DNA from: Phaeospirillum sp.
GTDB lineage: Bacteria > Pseudomonadota > Alphaproteobacteria > Rhodospirillales > Magnetospirillaceae
DNA length: 64,000 nt
Assembly: GCA_030824585.1 (NCBI GenBank)
Contig: JAVBXM010000242.1
Location: 1-64,000, forward strand
Direction: 5' to 3'
This document shows, piece by piece, positions 1 to 9,432 of the stretch (position 1 is the stretch's first letter; each line of letters begins with the position of its first letter). The position numbers and the translations under genes were made by a program. The notes under the pieces were generated by a model. It did not search any database. It was not told the DNA's origin and was given only the letters and a program-made list of their open reading frames with translations.

Positions 1-19
1 CCCCGGAGAGCCCTTCGCC

Positions 20-1600
20 ATGTCCGACATCCGTCCCGTCCGCCGCGCCCTGCTTTCGGTTTCCGACAAGACCGGCCTGATCGAGTTCGCCCGCTTCCTG
101 GCCAAGTCCGGGGTCGAGCTGCTGTCCACCGGCGGCACCGCCAAGGCCATGCGTGATGCCGGTCTGCCGGTGATCGACGTGTCAGACTTCACCGGCTTCC
201 CCGAAATGCTGGACGGCCGCGTCAAGACCCTGCATCCCAAGGTGCACGGCGGCCTGCTGGGCATCCGCGGCAACGCCGAGCACGAGGCGGCCATGGCGGC
301 CCACGGCATCAAGGAGATCGACCTGCTGGTGGTCAACCTCTACCCCTTCGAGGAGACGGTGGCCAAGGGCGCCGATTACGACACCTGCGTCGAGAACATC
401 GACATCGGCGGCCCCGCCATGATCCGCGCCGCCTCCAAGAACCATGATTCGGTTACCGTGGTGGTGGATGTGGAGGATTACGCCGTGGTGAGCGCCGAAC
501 TGGAGGCCAACCAGGGCGGCACCACCCTGGGCCTCAGGAAGCGTCTGGCCGCCACCGCCTATGCCCGCACCGGTGCCTATGACGCCGCCATCAGCCAGTG
601 GTTCGCCCGTGAACTGGGCGATACCTTCCCGCGCCGCGTGGTGGTGGCGGGCGAGCTGAAGCAGAGCCTTCGCTATGGCGAGAACCCGCACCAGGCCGCC
701 GCCTTCTACACCAACGGCTCGCCCCGCGCCGGCGTGGCCACGGCCAGGCAGTTGCAGGGCAAGGAACTGTCCTACAACAACCTGAACGACACCGACGCCG
801 CCTTCGAGCTGGCCGCCGAATTCGACGAGCCGGCCATCGCCATCATCAAGCACGCCAATCCCTGCGGCGTGTCGGTGGGCAGCGATCTCAAGAGCGCCTA
901 TCTGCGCGCCCTGGCCTGCGACCCGGTCTCGGCCTTCGGCGGCATCGTCGCCATGAACCGCCGCCTGGACAAGGTCACCGCCGAGGAGATCGCCAAGCTG
1001 TTCACCGAGGTGGTGATCGCGCCCGAGGCCGACGAGGACGCGGTAGCGGTGTTCGCCGCCAAGAAGAATCTGCGCCTGCTGGTCACCGGCGGTATGCCCG
1101 ATCCGGCCTCACCTGGCATGACCCTGCGTCCGGTGGCCGGCGGCTATCTGTTCCAGACCAAGGACAACGGCCGGATCATGCTCCCCGACCTCAAGGTGGT
1201 GACCAAGCGGGCGCCGACCGAGCGCGAGCTGGCCGACCTGCTGACCGCCTTCCGCATCTGCAAGCACGTCAAGTCCAACGCCATCATCTACGTCAAGGAC
1301 GGCGCCACCGTGGGCATCGGCGCCGGTCAGATGAGCCGGGTGGATTCCTCGCGTATCGCCGCCTGGAAGGCCCAGGAGGCGGCCACGGCGGCCGGCCTGT
1401 CCCAGCCCCAGACCATCGGCTCGGTGGTGGCATCCGACGCCTTCTTCCCCTTCGCCGACGGATTGCTGGCGGCCGCCGCGGCGGGCGCCACGGCGGTGAT
1501 CCAGCCGGGCGGCTCCATGCGCGATGCCGAGGTGATCGCCGCCGCCGATGAAAAGGGCCTGGCTATGGTCTTCACCGGCATGCGCCACTTCCGGCATTAA
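20..1600 (+). CDS. purH: Bifunctional phosphoribosylaminoimidazolecarboxamide formyltransferase / IMP cyclohydrolase
   Basis: 526 aa; [46 protein letters not shown] and [13 protein letters not shown] are PurH motifs. Confidence 0.98.
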   Translation: MSDIRPVRRALLSVSDKTGLIEFARFLAKSGVELLSTGGTAKAMRDAGLPVIDVSDFTGFPEMLDGRVKTLHPKVHGGLLGIRGNAEHEAAMAAHGIKEIDLLVVNLYPFEETVAKGADYDTCVENIDIGGPAMIRAASKNHDSVTVVVDVEDYAVVSAELEANQGGTTLGLRKRLAATAYARTGAYDAAISQWFARELGDTFPRRVVVAGELKQSLRYGENPHQAAAFYTNGSPRAGVATARQLQGKELSYNNLNDTDAAFELAAEFDEPAIAIIKHANPCGVSVGSDLKSAYLRALACDPVSAFGGIVAMNRRLDKVTAEEIAKLFTEVVIAPEADEDAVAVFAAKKNLRLLVTGGMPDPASPGMTLRPVAGGYLFQTKDNGRIMLPDLKVVTKRAPTERELADLLTAFRICKHVKSNAIIYVKDGATVGIGAGQMSRVDSSRIAAWKAQEAATAAGLSQPQTIGSVVASDAFFPFADGLLAAAAAGATAVIQPGGSMRDAEVIAAADEKGLAMVFTGMRHFRH

Positions 1601-1606
1601 GGGCTT

Positions 1607-1636
1607 TGGCACGAGCCGCTTCGGCGGCTCGTGCCA
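1607..1636 (+). terminator. Strong hairpin downstream of purH (13-bp perfect stem, TTCG loop)
   Basis: TGGCACGAGCCGC-TTCG-GCGGCTCGTGCCA immediately after the purH stop; no clear T-tract follows. Confidence 0.6.
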
Positions 1637-1670
1637 GCCATAGCGGTCGGCGGCACTTGGGGGAAAGGCC

Positions 1671-2447
1671 ATGGACCCAGCGATGAACGAGCGCTCCGCT
1701 GAACAGGAGCAACGCTCCTACTACAACGCCATCGCCGAGACCTATGATTCCCACTTCGCCAGCCCCCAGGCGCTGGCCTACCGCAACCGATTGTATACCG
1801 ATGTGTTCGCGGGAATTAACCTGGCCGGGATGCGGGTTCTCGACGTCGCCTGTGGCGGGGGTGAGAACTCGATATTCTTCCGGGAACGGGGATGCGATGT
1901 GGTGGGCGTCGACATTTCCGACGCCCAGTGTCGCATTTTCCGCCGCCGCTTTCCGGGATCCCTGGTGGTGACCGGCTCCATGGCGGAATTGGCCTTCGCG
2001 GAAGGAAGCTTCGACGTGGTGGTCACCGAATCCCTCCACCACAGCCATCCGAACCTGGACCGGACCCTGGCGGAGATTTCCCGGGTCCTTAAGCCCGGCG
2101 GCCGCTTTCTGCTGTGGGAGCCCGAGGCCGGCTCCCTCTTCGACCGGGCGCGCAAGCTGTGGTACCGGTTCGATCCCAGCTATTTTCAGGACAACGAGCA
2201 GTCCATCGACATCGACCATGTGGTGTCAGCGCTTGGAGATCGTTTCATGGTGGAGCGGACGGAATACGGTGGCAATATCGCCCACCTTTTCGTGCTCAAT
2301 TCCATGCACTTCCGCATTCCGCCGCGCCTCGTCCGGCTGTATGCCCGAGGCGCCATGGCGCTGGAATTCCTGCTGAACAGGCTGGCCACCCGTCTGCTGT
2401 CCATGTGGGTCCTCTGCCTGCTGCGAAAGAAGGATGCCGCCCCGTGA
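1671..2447 (+). CDS. Class I SAM-dependent methyltransferase
   Basis: MRVLDVACGGGENSIFFRERGCDVVGVD motif I and VVVTESLHHSHPNLDRTLAEISRVLKPGGRFLLWEPE; start could also be ATG at 1683. Confidence 0.9.
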   Translation: MDPAMNERSAEQEQRSYYNAIAETYDSHFASPQALAYRNRLYTDVFAGINLAGMRVLDVACGGGENSIFFRERGCDVVGVDISDAQCRIFRRRFPGSLVVTGSMAELAFAEGSFDVVVTESLHHSHPNLDRTLAEISRVLKPGGRFLLWEPEAGSLFDRARKLWYRFDPSYFQDNEQSIDIDHVVSALGDRFMVERTEYGGNIAHLFVLNSMHFRIPPRLVRLYARGAMALEFLLNRLATRLLSMWVLCLLRKKDAAP

Positions 2448-3007
2448 ACGGCCTGCTGTCTCCCCTGCTCGCCCGCATGCGGATCGGCACCGTCCGGCCC
2501 TTCCTGCGCGGCCGGGTTCTGGACTACGGATGCGGGCGGGGGCGGCTGTGCGCTCTGGTGCCGGCGGAGCGATTCATCGGGCTGGATGCCGACCCCGCCG
2601 CCCTGGCCGAAGCGCGGCAACTCCATCCCGGCCACGCGTTCCAGGCGGTCGAGACGCTGGGCGAAATCTCAGGGTTCGACACCATCATCGCCATGGCGGT
2701 GATCGGCTACATCCCCGACCTGGAGGGCTTGTTCACCACCTTCGCCGAGCGGCTGAACCACGGGGGGCGCATCGTGGTGACCTCGCCCACGCCCCAGGCC
2801 AACGCCCTGCACCGGATCGGAGCGCGGTTGGGGGTGTTCGGCTCGGATACCTACGAACGCGCCGCCGCTCTGCCCGACCGCTCCCGAATGGAGCAGGCGG
2901 CCCAGGGTGCCGGACTGCGCCTCACCCATTACGGTCACTTCATGCTTGGCCTCAATCAGATCGCCGTGTTCGAAACACAGGCACCGGGGCGGAAGGACGC
3001 GGCATGA
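2444..3007 (+). CDS. Class I SAM-dependent methyltransferase (GTG start, 4-bp overlap with upstream gene)
   Basis: GRVLDYGCGRGRLCALVPAERFIGLDADPAALAEA; C-terminal part of ORF 2114..3007; GTGA overlap. Confidence 0.85.
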   Translation: MNGLLSPLLARMRIGTVRPFLRGRVLDYGCGRGRLCALVPAERFIGLDADPAALAEARQLHPGHAFQAVETLGEISGFDTIIAMAVIGYIPDLEGLFTTFAERLNHGGRIVVTSPTPQANALHRIGARLGVFGSDTYERAAALPDRSRMEQAAQGAGLRLTHYGHFMLGLNQIAVFETQAPGRKDAA

Positions 3008-4263
3008 GCGCCTGGCCACGTTTCAAGTTCTACGGCACGCCGCACATCTTTTTCCAGGCGGCTCGGGACATCCTGGGCGGACGCATCCACAAGGGAGACG
3101 ACGTGGCACGGCTGGAAGCCGAGATCGCCCGGCTGACCGGACGACGCCATGCTATCGCCACACCCCAGGCGCGCGTGGGCCTGTATCTGATCCTCAAGGC
3201 TCTCCTGGCGCGCTCGGAGCGGCGCAAGGTGGTGCTATCGCCTTACACCATCTACGATGTGGTCAACATGGTGGTGTGCGCCGGAGGCGTCCCGGTTTTC
3301 GCCGACGTGGACGCCCGGACCGGTAATCTCGACCCCGATCAGGTGGCGACCCTGGCCGATGGTGACGTGGCGGCGGTGCTGGTCACTCACCTGCATGGAA
3401 TCGTGGCCGATCTGGGGCGCTTGGCGATCATCTGCGAGGACGCCGACATTCCCCTGCTGGAAGATGCAGCCCAAGCCTTTGGCGGGCGCTGGCAGGGCCG
3501 TCCCGCCGGGGGCGTAGGCCACGCGGCCATGTTCAGTCTGGGCCGGGCCAAGAACATAAACTGCTTCTATGGAGGCATGGTCGTCACCGACGATGATGCC
3601 CTGGCCGACGCCATCCGGGCCGAGATGGCGGACTGGCCCGACCTCGCCACCCCCTTCCTGGTCAAGCGAATCGTCCATTGCGCCGTCATCGCCCTGGCGG
3701 TGTCGCGGGCGGTATTTCCCTGGGCCACCCGGCACATCTTCCGCGCCCTGGCCATTCGGGGCGAACGCAAGGGCGCCGCCCTGTTCTCCACCGAACGCGC
3801 CCCTGTCCTTCGCCGCCAATTGCCACCGGAATGGCGCCGCCGCCTGACCGCCATGCAGGCCCGCATGGCCCTCGACCAGTTGCGCCGCGCCGAGGCCGAT
3901 CAGATCCATCGTGTGCGTCTGGCCAGACTGTACCAGGATGGTCTGGCCGACCTGCCCCAGGTGGGGTTGCCCGGATCCCTGCCCGGGGCCGAAGACATCT
4001 TCATGCCCTTTTCCATACAGGTGGCGGATCGGCTAGCCTGCCAGGAGCATCTGCTGAACGCCGGACTGGACGTGGTGGTCCAGCACATCGGCAACTGCGC
4101 CGACTATCCGGTTTTCGCGCCATTCCACCGCGATTGCCCCCAGGCGCGTCAGGTGGCAAAATCCGTCCTGCTGCTGCCGACCTATCCGAGATATCCCGAG
4201 GCCGAGGCCCGCCGGATCGTCCGCGCCATCCGGGATTTTTTCAAAGCGCCGCCGGAGAGCTGA
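3004..4263 (+). CDS. DegT/DnrJ/EryC1-family PLP-dependent aminotransferase (diverged)
   Basis: MSAWPRFKFYGTPHIFFQ...ATPQARVGLYLILKALL...LLEDAAQAFGGRW...FSLGRAKNINCFYGGMVVTDD with candidate PLP Lys; ATGA overlap; in frame with ORF 2434..4263. Confidence 0.85.
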   Translation: MSAWPRFKFYGTPHIFFQAARDILGGRIHKGDDVARLEAEIARLTGRRHAIATPQARVGLYLILKALLARSERRKVVLSPYTIYDVVNMVVCAGGVPVFADVDARTGNLDPDQVATLADGDVAAVLVTHLHGIVADLGRLAIICEDADIPLLEDAAQAFGGRWQGRPAGGVGHAAMFSLGRAKNINCFYGGMVVTDDDALADAIRAEMADWPDLATPFLVKRIVHCAVIALAVSRAVFPWATRHIFRALAIRGERKGAALFSTERAPVLRRQLPPEWRRRLTAMQARMALDQLRRAEADQIHRVRLARLYQDGLADLPQVGLPGSLPGAEDIFMPFSIQVADRLACQEHLLNAGLDVVVQHIGNCADYPVFAPFHRDCPQARQVAKSVLLLPTYPRYPEAEARRIVRAIRDFFKAPPES

Positions 4264-4268
4264 AGACC

Positions 4269-5198
4269 ATGGAAATCCAAAACGGGGCGCCCGGCTTCAA
4301 GTTGTTCGTCATCGTTCCCGCCTATAACGAGGAGCGCTCCATCACGGCGACCGTCGCCGCCTTGCGTACCGTCGAGAACGGCGTCGGCGACCTGAGCGGC
4401 AGCCTTTCCATCCTGGTGGTCAATGACGGCTCCGCCGACCACACCGAGGAATTGGCCCGAGAGGCGGGAGCCGACGTTGTGGTATCCCACCGAATCAACC
4501 GGGGCCTGGGAGCGGCGGTACGGACAGGTATCGCCGAAGCCATCGCCCGGGGCGCCGATCTTGTGGTCAAATTCGATGCCGACCTGCAGCACGATCCGGC
4601 CGACATCGTGCCGCTGATCGCCCCGATCCTGGAGGGACGTTCGGACGTGGTCTACGGCCATCGCCATAGCCGCATCAGCTATCGCATGCCGCTGGTCCGC
4701 AAGCTGGGCAACCTGTTCTTCAACCGGTTGATGAGCTACCTCACCGGCCAGAAAGTGACGGATGGCCAGCCGGGCATCATCGCCCTGGGGCCGGACTATC
4801 TTCAAGCCTTCCACATCCCCGGCGATTACAACTACGCCCAACAGATTCTGCTCGACGCCTATTTCAAGGGTATGCGCTTTTCCCAGGTGGACGTGTCGTT
4901 CCGGCCAAGGACCAGCGGCCAGTCCTTCATCTCGCTGAAATATCCCTTCATAGCGCTCAGCCAGATTCTGATTATCTTGGCCATGTACGCCCCCATGCGG
5001 GTGTTCGGTCGTTTGGGGCTGCTGTTCGGTCTGGCCGGGACCGCACTGTTTCTAGTGGAATTGGCGCTCTACTTCCTGGGCCTTGCCGACAAGCCGGTGG
5101 GCAACGTCAATCTGGTCCTGGGGCTGGTTATCCTGGGCAGCCAGTCCCTGTGTTTCGGAATCATCGCCGAACTGATCCGCCAGCAACGGAAAGGCTAG
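4269..5198 (+). CDS. Family 2 glycosyltransferase
   Basis: KLFVIVPAYNEERSITATVAALR...LVVNDGSADHTEELARE...LVVKFDADLQHDP, C-terminal TM segments; in frame with ORF 3678..5198. Confidence 0.93.
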   Translation: MEIQNGAPGFKLFVIVPAYNEERSITATVAALRTVENGVGDLSGSLSILVVNDGSADHTEELAREAGADVVVSHRINRGLGAAVRTGIAEAIARGADLVVKFDADLQHDPADIVPLIAPILEGRSDVVYGHRHSRISYRMPLVRKLGNLFFNRLMSYLTGQKVTDGQPGIIALGPDYLQAFHIPGDYNYAQQILLDAYFKGMRFSQVDVSFRPRTSGQSFISLKYPFIALSQILIILAMYAPMRVFGRLGLLFGLAGTALFLVELALYFLGLADKPVGNVNLVLGLVILGSQSLCFGIIAELIRQQRKG

Positions 5199-5202
5199 GC
5201 CG

Positions 5203-6681
5203 ATGGTTCCGGGCGCCGGGCCATCGCCGCGCATTGCCGTCATCGGTTCGGGTGCCGCCGCTGCCGGCGCCCTGCTGGGTATCGAACGCCGCTTTCCCGG
5301 TGCCGAGGTCTGGCTGTTCGAGCGTCGCGAGCCCCCCGAGTTTCCTCCGTATCCGCCACCATCGGCCGAACCGGATTCAGACTATCTGCTGAATCTGACC
5401 TGCCTGACCCGGCAACGCTACGGTCTGGCCTTTCCCCCGCCCAAGACCCATTTCGGGGTCAAATGCCCCAGTATCGAGGTGCCCGGCTGGGGCCGCCTGT
5501 GGGAGAGCCGCGAGCGGGGAGGCCTGACCCGCTATTGGGGCGGCGTAACGGCCCGGTTCGGCCGGGGGGAACTATGCCGCTGGCCCGTGGGCCCGGCCGA
5601 ACTGACCCCGTTCTACGACTGTGCCGCCGAGGAAATGGGGGTCTGCGGTCCCGATGCGGATTCCAGCCGCCCGCCGGTCCGTCCGGTCCCGGCGGTACGC
5701 GACCTGATCGCCGCCCTGGCCCAGAGGGAGGGTGCGGCCGGCGAATTGACTCTGACCCCCAGCCTGCCGGCTATGGCCCTTGAGACTCGCCCTGGGCAGG
5801 CGCGCCGATGCACCTACACAGGCGGTTGCATGGCCGGCTGCCCCCACGATTCTATTTACTCGGCCGCAATGACCATCGACCGCATGGTGGCGCAAGGCGT
5901 GGTGTCCAAGGTCGTGCTGGCCAAGGTTCTGGCCATGGACGTCGCCACCCGGACTCTGGCCCTGAAGGAGGGTGAGGCGGGGCCGTTCGACCTGATTCTT
6001 GTCGCCGCCGGATGCCTGGGGACGGGGCAGATTCTGCTGCGCTCGCTGCCCGGTCTGAGCAGGCTGAACCTGCTGGACAATCCCGTCTTCACCTTCCCGA
6101 TCCTGGCCTATGGGGGATCTGAGGAACGGGAAGACAGTTATTTCGGTCTGACCAATGCCTGCGTCACGGTAACTACCGCCGACCCAACCCTGCCGCCCGC
6201 CACGGTACAGGTCTATCCCGCCATGGATCATCTTTGGCAATCCCTGGTACCCGGCGCCCTCTGGCCCGTGGCCACCCCGCTTGGCCGGTTGCTGCGGCGC
6301 CATGTCCTGATCGGGCGGCTTTATCTGCACTCGGACCATGGTTCGGTGGTTCGGATGGAAACATCGGCCGGCGGCTCCTTGCGCCTTTCCCTGGGACGGG
6401 CGGGTAAAATGCCGGAGGGGCTGTGGCCCGCCCTGCGCCGAGCCTTTCATCTCAAAGGGTTCCGGGTCCCCAATTTGCCGCCGTTGCGCCAGAAAACCAG
6501 TTCCCACTATGCCGGAACCCTGCCCTATGGCACTCATGGCCTGGGAGCCGATGGCGGCCTACGACCCGGCATCCATCTGTGCGACGCCACGGTATTCCCC
6601 GATGGCCCGGCCGCCTCGCCTACCCTCACCATCATGGCCAATGCCATGCGCACCGCCATGGCGGCCCGGCCGGTAAGATAA
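5203..6681 (+). CDS. FAD-dependent (GMC-like) oxidoreductase
   Basis: N-terminal RIAVIGSGAAAAGALLGIERRFPGAEVWLFERRE; C-terminal HYAGTLPYGTHG...GIHLCDATVFPDGPAASPTLTIMANAMRTA typical of GMC C-terminal domain. Confidence 0.85.
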   Translation: MVPGAGPSPRIAVIGSGAAAAGALLGIERRFPGAEVWLFERREPPEFPPYPPPSAEPDSDYLLNLTCLTRQRYGLAFPPPKTHFGVKCPSIEVPGWGRLWESRERGGLTRYWGGVTARFGRGELCRWPVGPAELTPFYDCAAEEMGVCGPDADSSRPPVRPVPAVRDLIAALAQREGAAGELTLTPSLPAMALETRPGQARRCTYTGGCMAGCPHDSIYSAAMTIDRMVAQGVVSKVVLAKVLAMDVATRTLALKEGEAGPFDLILVAAGCLGTGQILLRSLPGLSRLNLLDNPVFTFPILAYGGSEEREDSYFGLTNACVTVTTADPTLPPATVQVYPAMDHLWQSLVPGALWPVATPLGRLLRRHVLIGRLYLHSDHGSVVRMETSAGGSLRLSLGRAGKMPEGLWPALRRAFHLKGFRVPNLPPLRQKTSSHYAGTLPYGTHGLGADGGLRPGIHLCDATVFPDGPAASPTLTIMANAMRTAMAARPVR

Positions 6682-6685
6682 GAGC

Positions 6686-7579
6686 TCAGCCCCGTCCCCC
6701 TCGTCCCAGGGCCGCGCCCAGAATGGCGAACAACAGATCGCCTCCCACCGAAATCATCCGCATAGTCAAGGCCAGAGCCAAGGCGGGTCCGGCATCACCA
6801 TCCTGGGGCAGCAGAGCGGTGAATACCGCCTCACGGACGCCCAGTCCTCCCGGGGCGGCGGGTGTGGCGTAACCCACCAGATACGCCCAACACCACACAG
6901 CAAGCATGGTACCAAACGACAGGGACATCAGGCCGAGACGAGCGGCAAGGATATAAGCAACGGCGGCACTGCCGGCCAGAAACACCGCATGGCAGGCCGC
7001 AGCAGCCGCTACAGCCGAGAAGTGCAGAGGAATTTCCCAGGCGGCAAAGAGGCGCGGCATGATCAAGGCCACAACCATCCCCACCACCACTAAGGCGCCA
7101 ATCAGGAGGGCAGGGGAGGCATATGGAAGAATGGACCTATCCGCCAATAGGTCTCCCCCCAACGCCAGGACAGCACACAGGGCAGCGACAGAGACCGCCT
7201 CCTGAACCGAAGCTACGGCCACCGCCCTCTGGGAAAAGCCCTGGGCCGCGGCCAGAACCTGCCGCCCGGCAAGGTGAAGAATGTTGCCGGGTAGATACTT
7301 GGCCAGATGGGACAAGCCGTAGATGGATAGAATCACCCGCAAATGACCACGGGGCAGACGGGACAGCACGAGGGTACCCCACCCCACTGCCGCCAGCACC
7401 AGCAGCAGCAGATAGGTCAGGCAAGACAAGATCACGGGAATGATCATCGTCGTGTCCGACAACCTATCCCATACCGGTGCCGAGCGCATGACCACCTGGA
7501 CCAGATAGGCCAGGGAGCCCGCCAGGATCATGAGGCCACCCAGTTGGATGACGCGGCGGCGAAGTGCCGGTGTAATCAT
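6686..7579 (-). CDS. Lysylphosphatidylglycerol synthase TM / UPF0104-like membrane protein (flippase-like)
   Basis: MITPALRRRVIQLGGLMILAGSLAYL...LPGNILHLAGRQVLAAAQGFSQRAVAVASVQEAVSV...GYATPAAPGGLGVREAVFTALL; internal start of ORF 6686..7804. Confidence 0.8.
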   Translation of the reverse strand: MITPALRRRVIQLGGLMILAGSLAYLVQVVMRSAPVWDRLSDTTMIIPVILSCLTYLLLLVLAAVGWGTLVLSRLPRGHLRVILSIYGLSHLAKYLPGNILHLAGRQVLAAAQGFSQRAVAVASVQEAVSVAALCAVLALGGDLLADRSILPYASPALLIGALVVVGMVVALIMPRLFAAWEIPLHFSAVAAAAACHAVFLAGSAAVAYILAARLGLMSLSFGTMLAVWCWAYLVGYATPAAPGGLGVREAVFTALLPQDGDAGPALALALTMRMISVGGDLLFAILGAALGRGGRG

Positions 7580-9417
7580 GGCGAATGGCAGATGAAACGG
7601 CCGCCGGGCTGCCGGACCAGCACCATGCCGCTGGGATTGGACGGACAGGCGGGATCTAGGAAAGGTTTTATGACGCCAGCCATGTGCAGAGACATGGACA
7701 GGGGCCATAGAATATTGGCCTCGGCCAATGCCCGATCTAGACTTGGATATGGGCAACCCAGACCCGCCAACTGGATGGAACTGCCTTGCCCCACCGCCAG
7801 ACAATACTCGAAGGGTAATGTCTGGCCGTCGGAATTGAGCAGGTAATGGCGGGTAGGATAATGGGGATAGGGATAGCTGAACTCAGCCACTTGCAGCACC
7901 CGTGCCGTACCACTCACTGCGGCGATGGCCCGGCGCAACGACGGTTCGGTTGCCTCCACCATCTCGCCAACGGCCGCAAATTCCCGGCCATTGGTACGCA
8001 GCCTGATCTCCGCCAGATCATGGGTCAGCCGCCAGGCCTGCCACCCCGCCAGGACCATGCTCGAGATCACTGCGCCCGCCACGGCCGGACGCTTGAAGCG
8101 GGTCAGATGAGGCGCCAGTTCCATGAACAGCACCATCAGCCCCAAAGCGTGCAGCACCCTGAGTGGCACCAGAATATAGCGCTGCAGCGACGACAGGTAA
8201 TAATTAAAATTCTCAGGGCAGGTCTGGTAACTCCAGAATAGAGCGCCCAGGTACAGCGTGAAGTAGACCAGGGCAGAGGCTGTGACGATGCGGAAAGCTG
8301 GCCGGGCCAATCCCACGCCCAGACCGAAGACGGCCAACAAGGTAAGCGGCACCTTGTAAGAGGCATAATAGGCCGCGACAGCCCCAAGATACTCAAACAG
8401 GGCGTCACCCCTGTCAGCCAGGAGATCGGCCGCCCCCTTCGCCGACAGATAGCTGCCAAGGCTGGTGGAGCAACTGGTACCTGGGGCTATGCGGGCCCAG
8501 ACCAGATAAATTGTAGCCAGAGGGGTGATGAGAACGAACAGGTCCTGCGCGGCTGGAACCAGATGGCGACGCCATTCCCTCCAACCGGCCAGTAACGGCC
8601 AGATCGCCACCAAAATCAGGGCCGGAGCCACGACGACTCCGGCCGACTTGATCAGATAGCCCTGAGCCGCCATCAGACCAGCGGCGACCAGCAGCCCTCG
8701 CCGCTCGTTCTGCTGGACCAAGGCGGCCCAGAGAACCAGCATAAAAACTGCAATCTCGGTATAGACCTGGGGCTGTTCCGACAGCAGATTAAGTGGCAGC
8801 AGCCGCCAACTGATCTCCGCGGCCAGGGCGAACAGCACAAAAGTCCAGGCATACAGACGGCCGAAACGGGACCGGGCCATGTCGAACAGCAAGCCGAGAA
8901 ACGCCACGTGCAGCACAAAGGGAATGATTCCAGCCATATCCTGGCTGAACGTGCCGGCAAGAACGGACGGCAGGGCAAGCAGTACGGGCCATGCCAGCGG
9001 ATAGGATGGATTGGAGAAGAGGATGTGGGGGGAGAATTGCCAGCGCGCCAGGAACAATTGCTTGGCCGGAATCAGCCAGTTGATGAACTCGTCATCCCCC
9101 CACGGCACGTAGGTCACGCCACCGCGAATCAAGGCGACGAGGGTCAGGGCGGCCGGAAACACGAACAATGGATGGAGCAGGTCGGCCGGCCCCACTGCAC
9201 GGCGCCACAAGCCGGCCAGACCCAAGCCAGCCAAACTCCAGGCCATCAGCGCCAGGGGAAATCCAACAACGGTATGGCCCACCAGAACCGCAATGGACAC
9301 CAGGGCAACCCCAGTGCAGACCCTCACTCCGGCCCCTGTCTTCGGCAACACCCAAGTGCCAAGACCAAGCACCGCGAGAAGCATGGTCGGGGCGACGGTC
9401 AAGGTCAGCATCTGCAT
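7576..9417 (-). CDS. Polytopic membrane protein, putative GT-C-type glycosyltransferase
   Basis: 613 aa with many TM segments; acidic first-loop motif YVPWGDDEFINWLIPAKQLF; ATGA overlap with downstream gene. Confidence 0.65.
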   Translation of the reverse strand: MQMLTLTVAPTMLLAVLGLGTWVLPKTGAGVRVCTGVALVSIAVLVGHTVVGFPLALMAWSLAGLGLAGLWRRAVGPADLLHPLFVFPAALTLVALIRGGVTYVPWGDDEFINWLIPAKQLFLARWQFSPHILFSNPSYPLAWPVLLALPSVLAGTFSQDMAGIIPFVLHVAFLGLLFDMARSRFGRLYAWTFVLFALAAEISWRLLPLNLLSEQPQVYTEIAVFMLVLWAALVQQNERRGLLVAAGLMAAQGYLIKSAGVVVAPALILVAIWPLLAGWREWRRHLVPAAQDLFVLITPLATIYLVWARIAPGTSCSTSLGSYLSAKGAADLLADRGDALFEYLGAVAAYYASYKVPLTLLAVFGLGVGLARPAFRIVTASALVYFTLYLGALFWSYQTCPENFNYYLSSLQRYILVPLRVLHALGLMVLFMELAPHLTRFKRPAVAGAVISSMVLAGWQAWRLTHDLAEIRLRTNGREFAAVGEMVEATEPSLRRAIAAVSGTARVLQVAEFSYPYPHYPTRHYLLNSDGQTLPFEYCLAVGQGSSIQLAGLGCPYPSLDRALAEANILWPLSMSLHMAGVIKPFLDPACPSNPSGMVLVRQPGGRFICHSP

Positions 9418-9432
9418 GGTTTCAGCCCAATC

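Noticed and set aside
2434-3003. N-terminal part of the 609-aa ORF 2434..4263
   Set aside because: Arg/Pro-rich out-of-frame translation of the methyltransferase gene; the real DegT start is at 3004 with ATGA overlap
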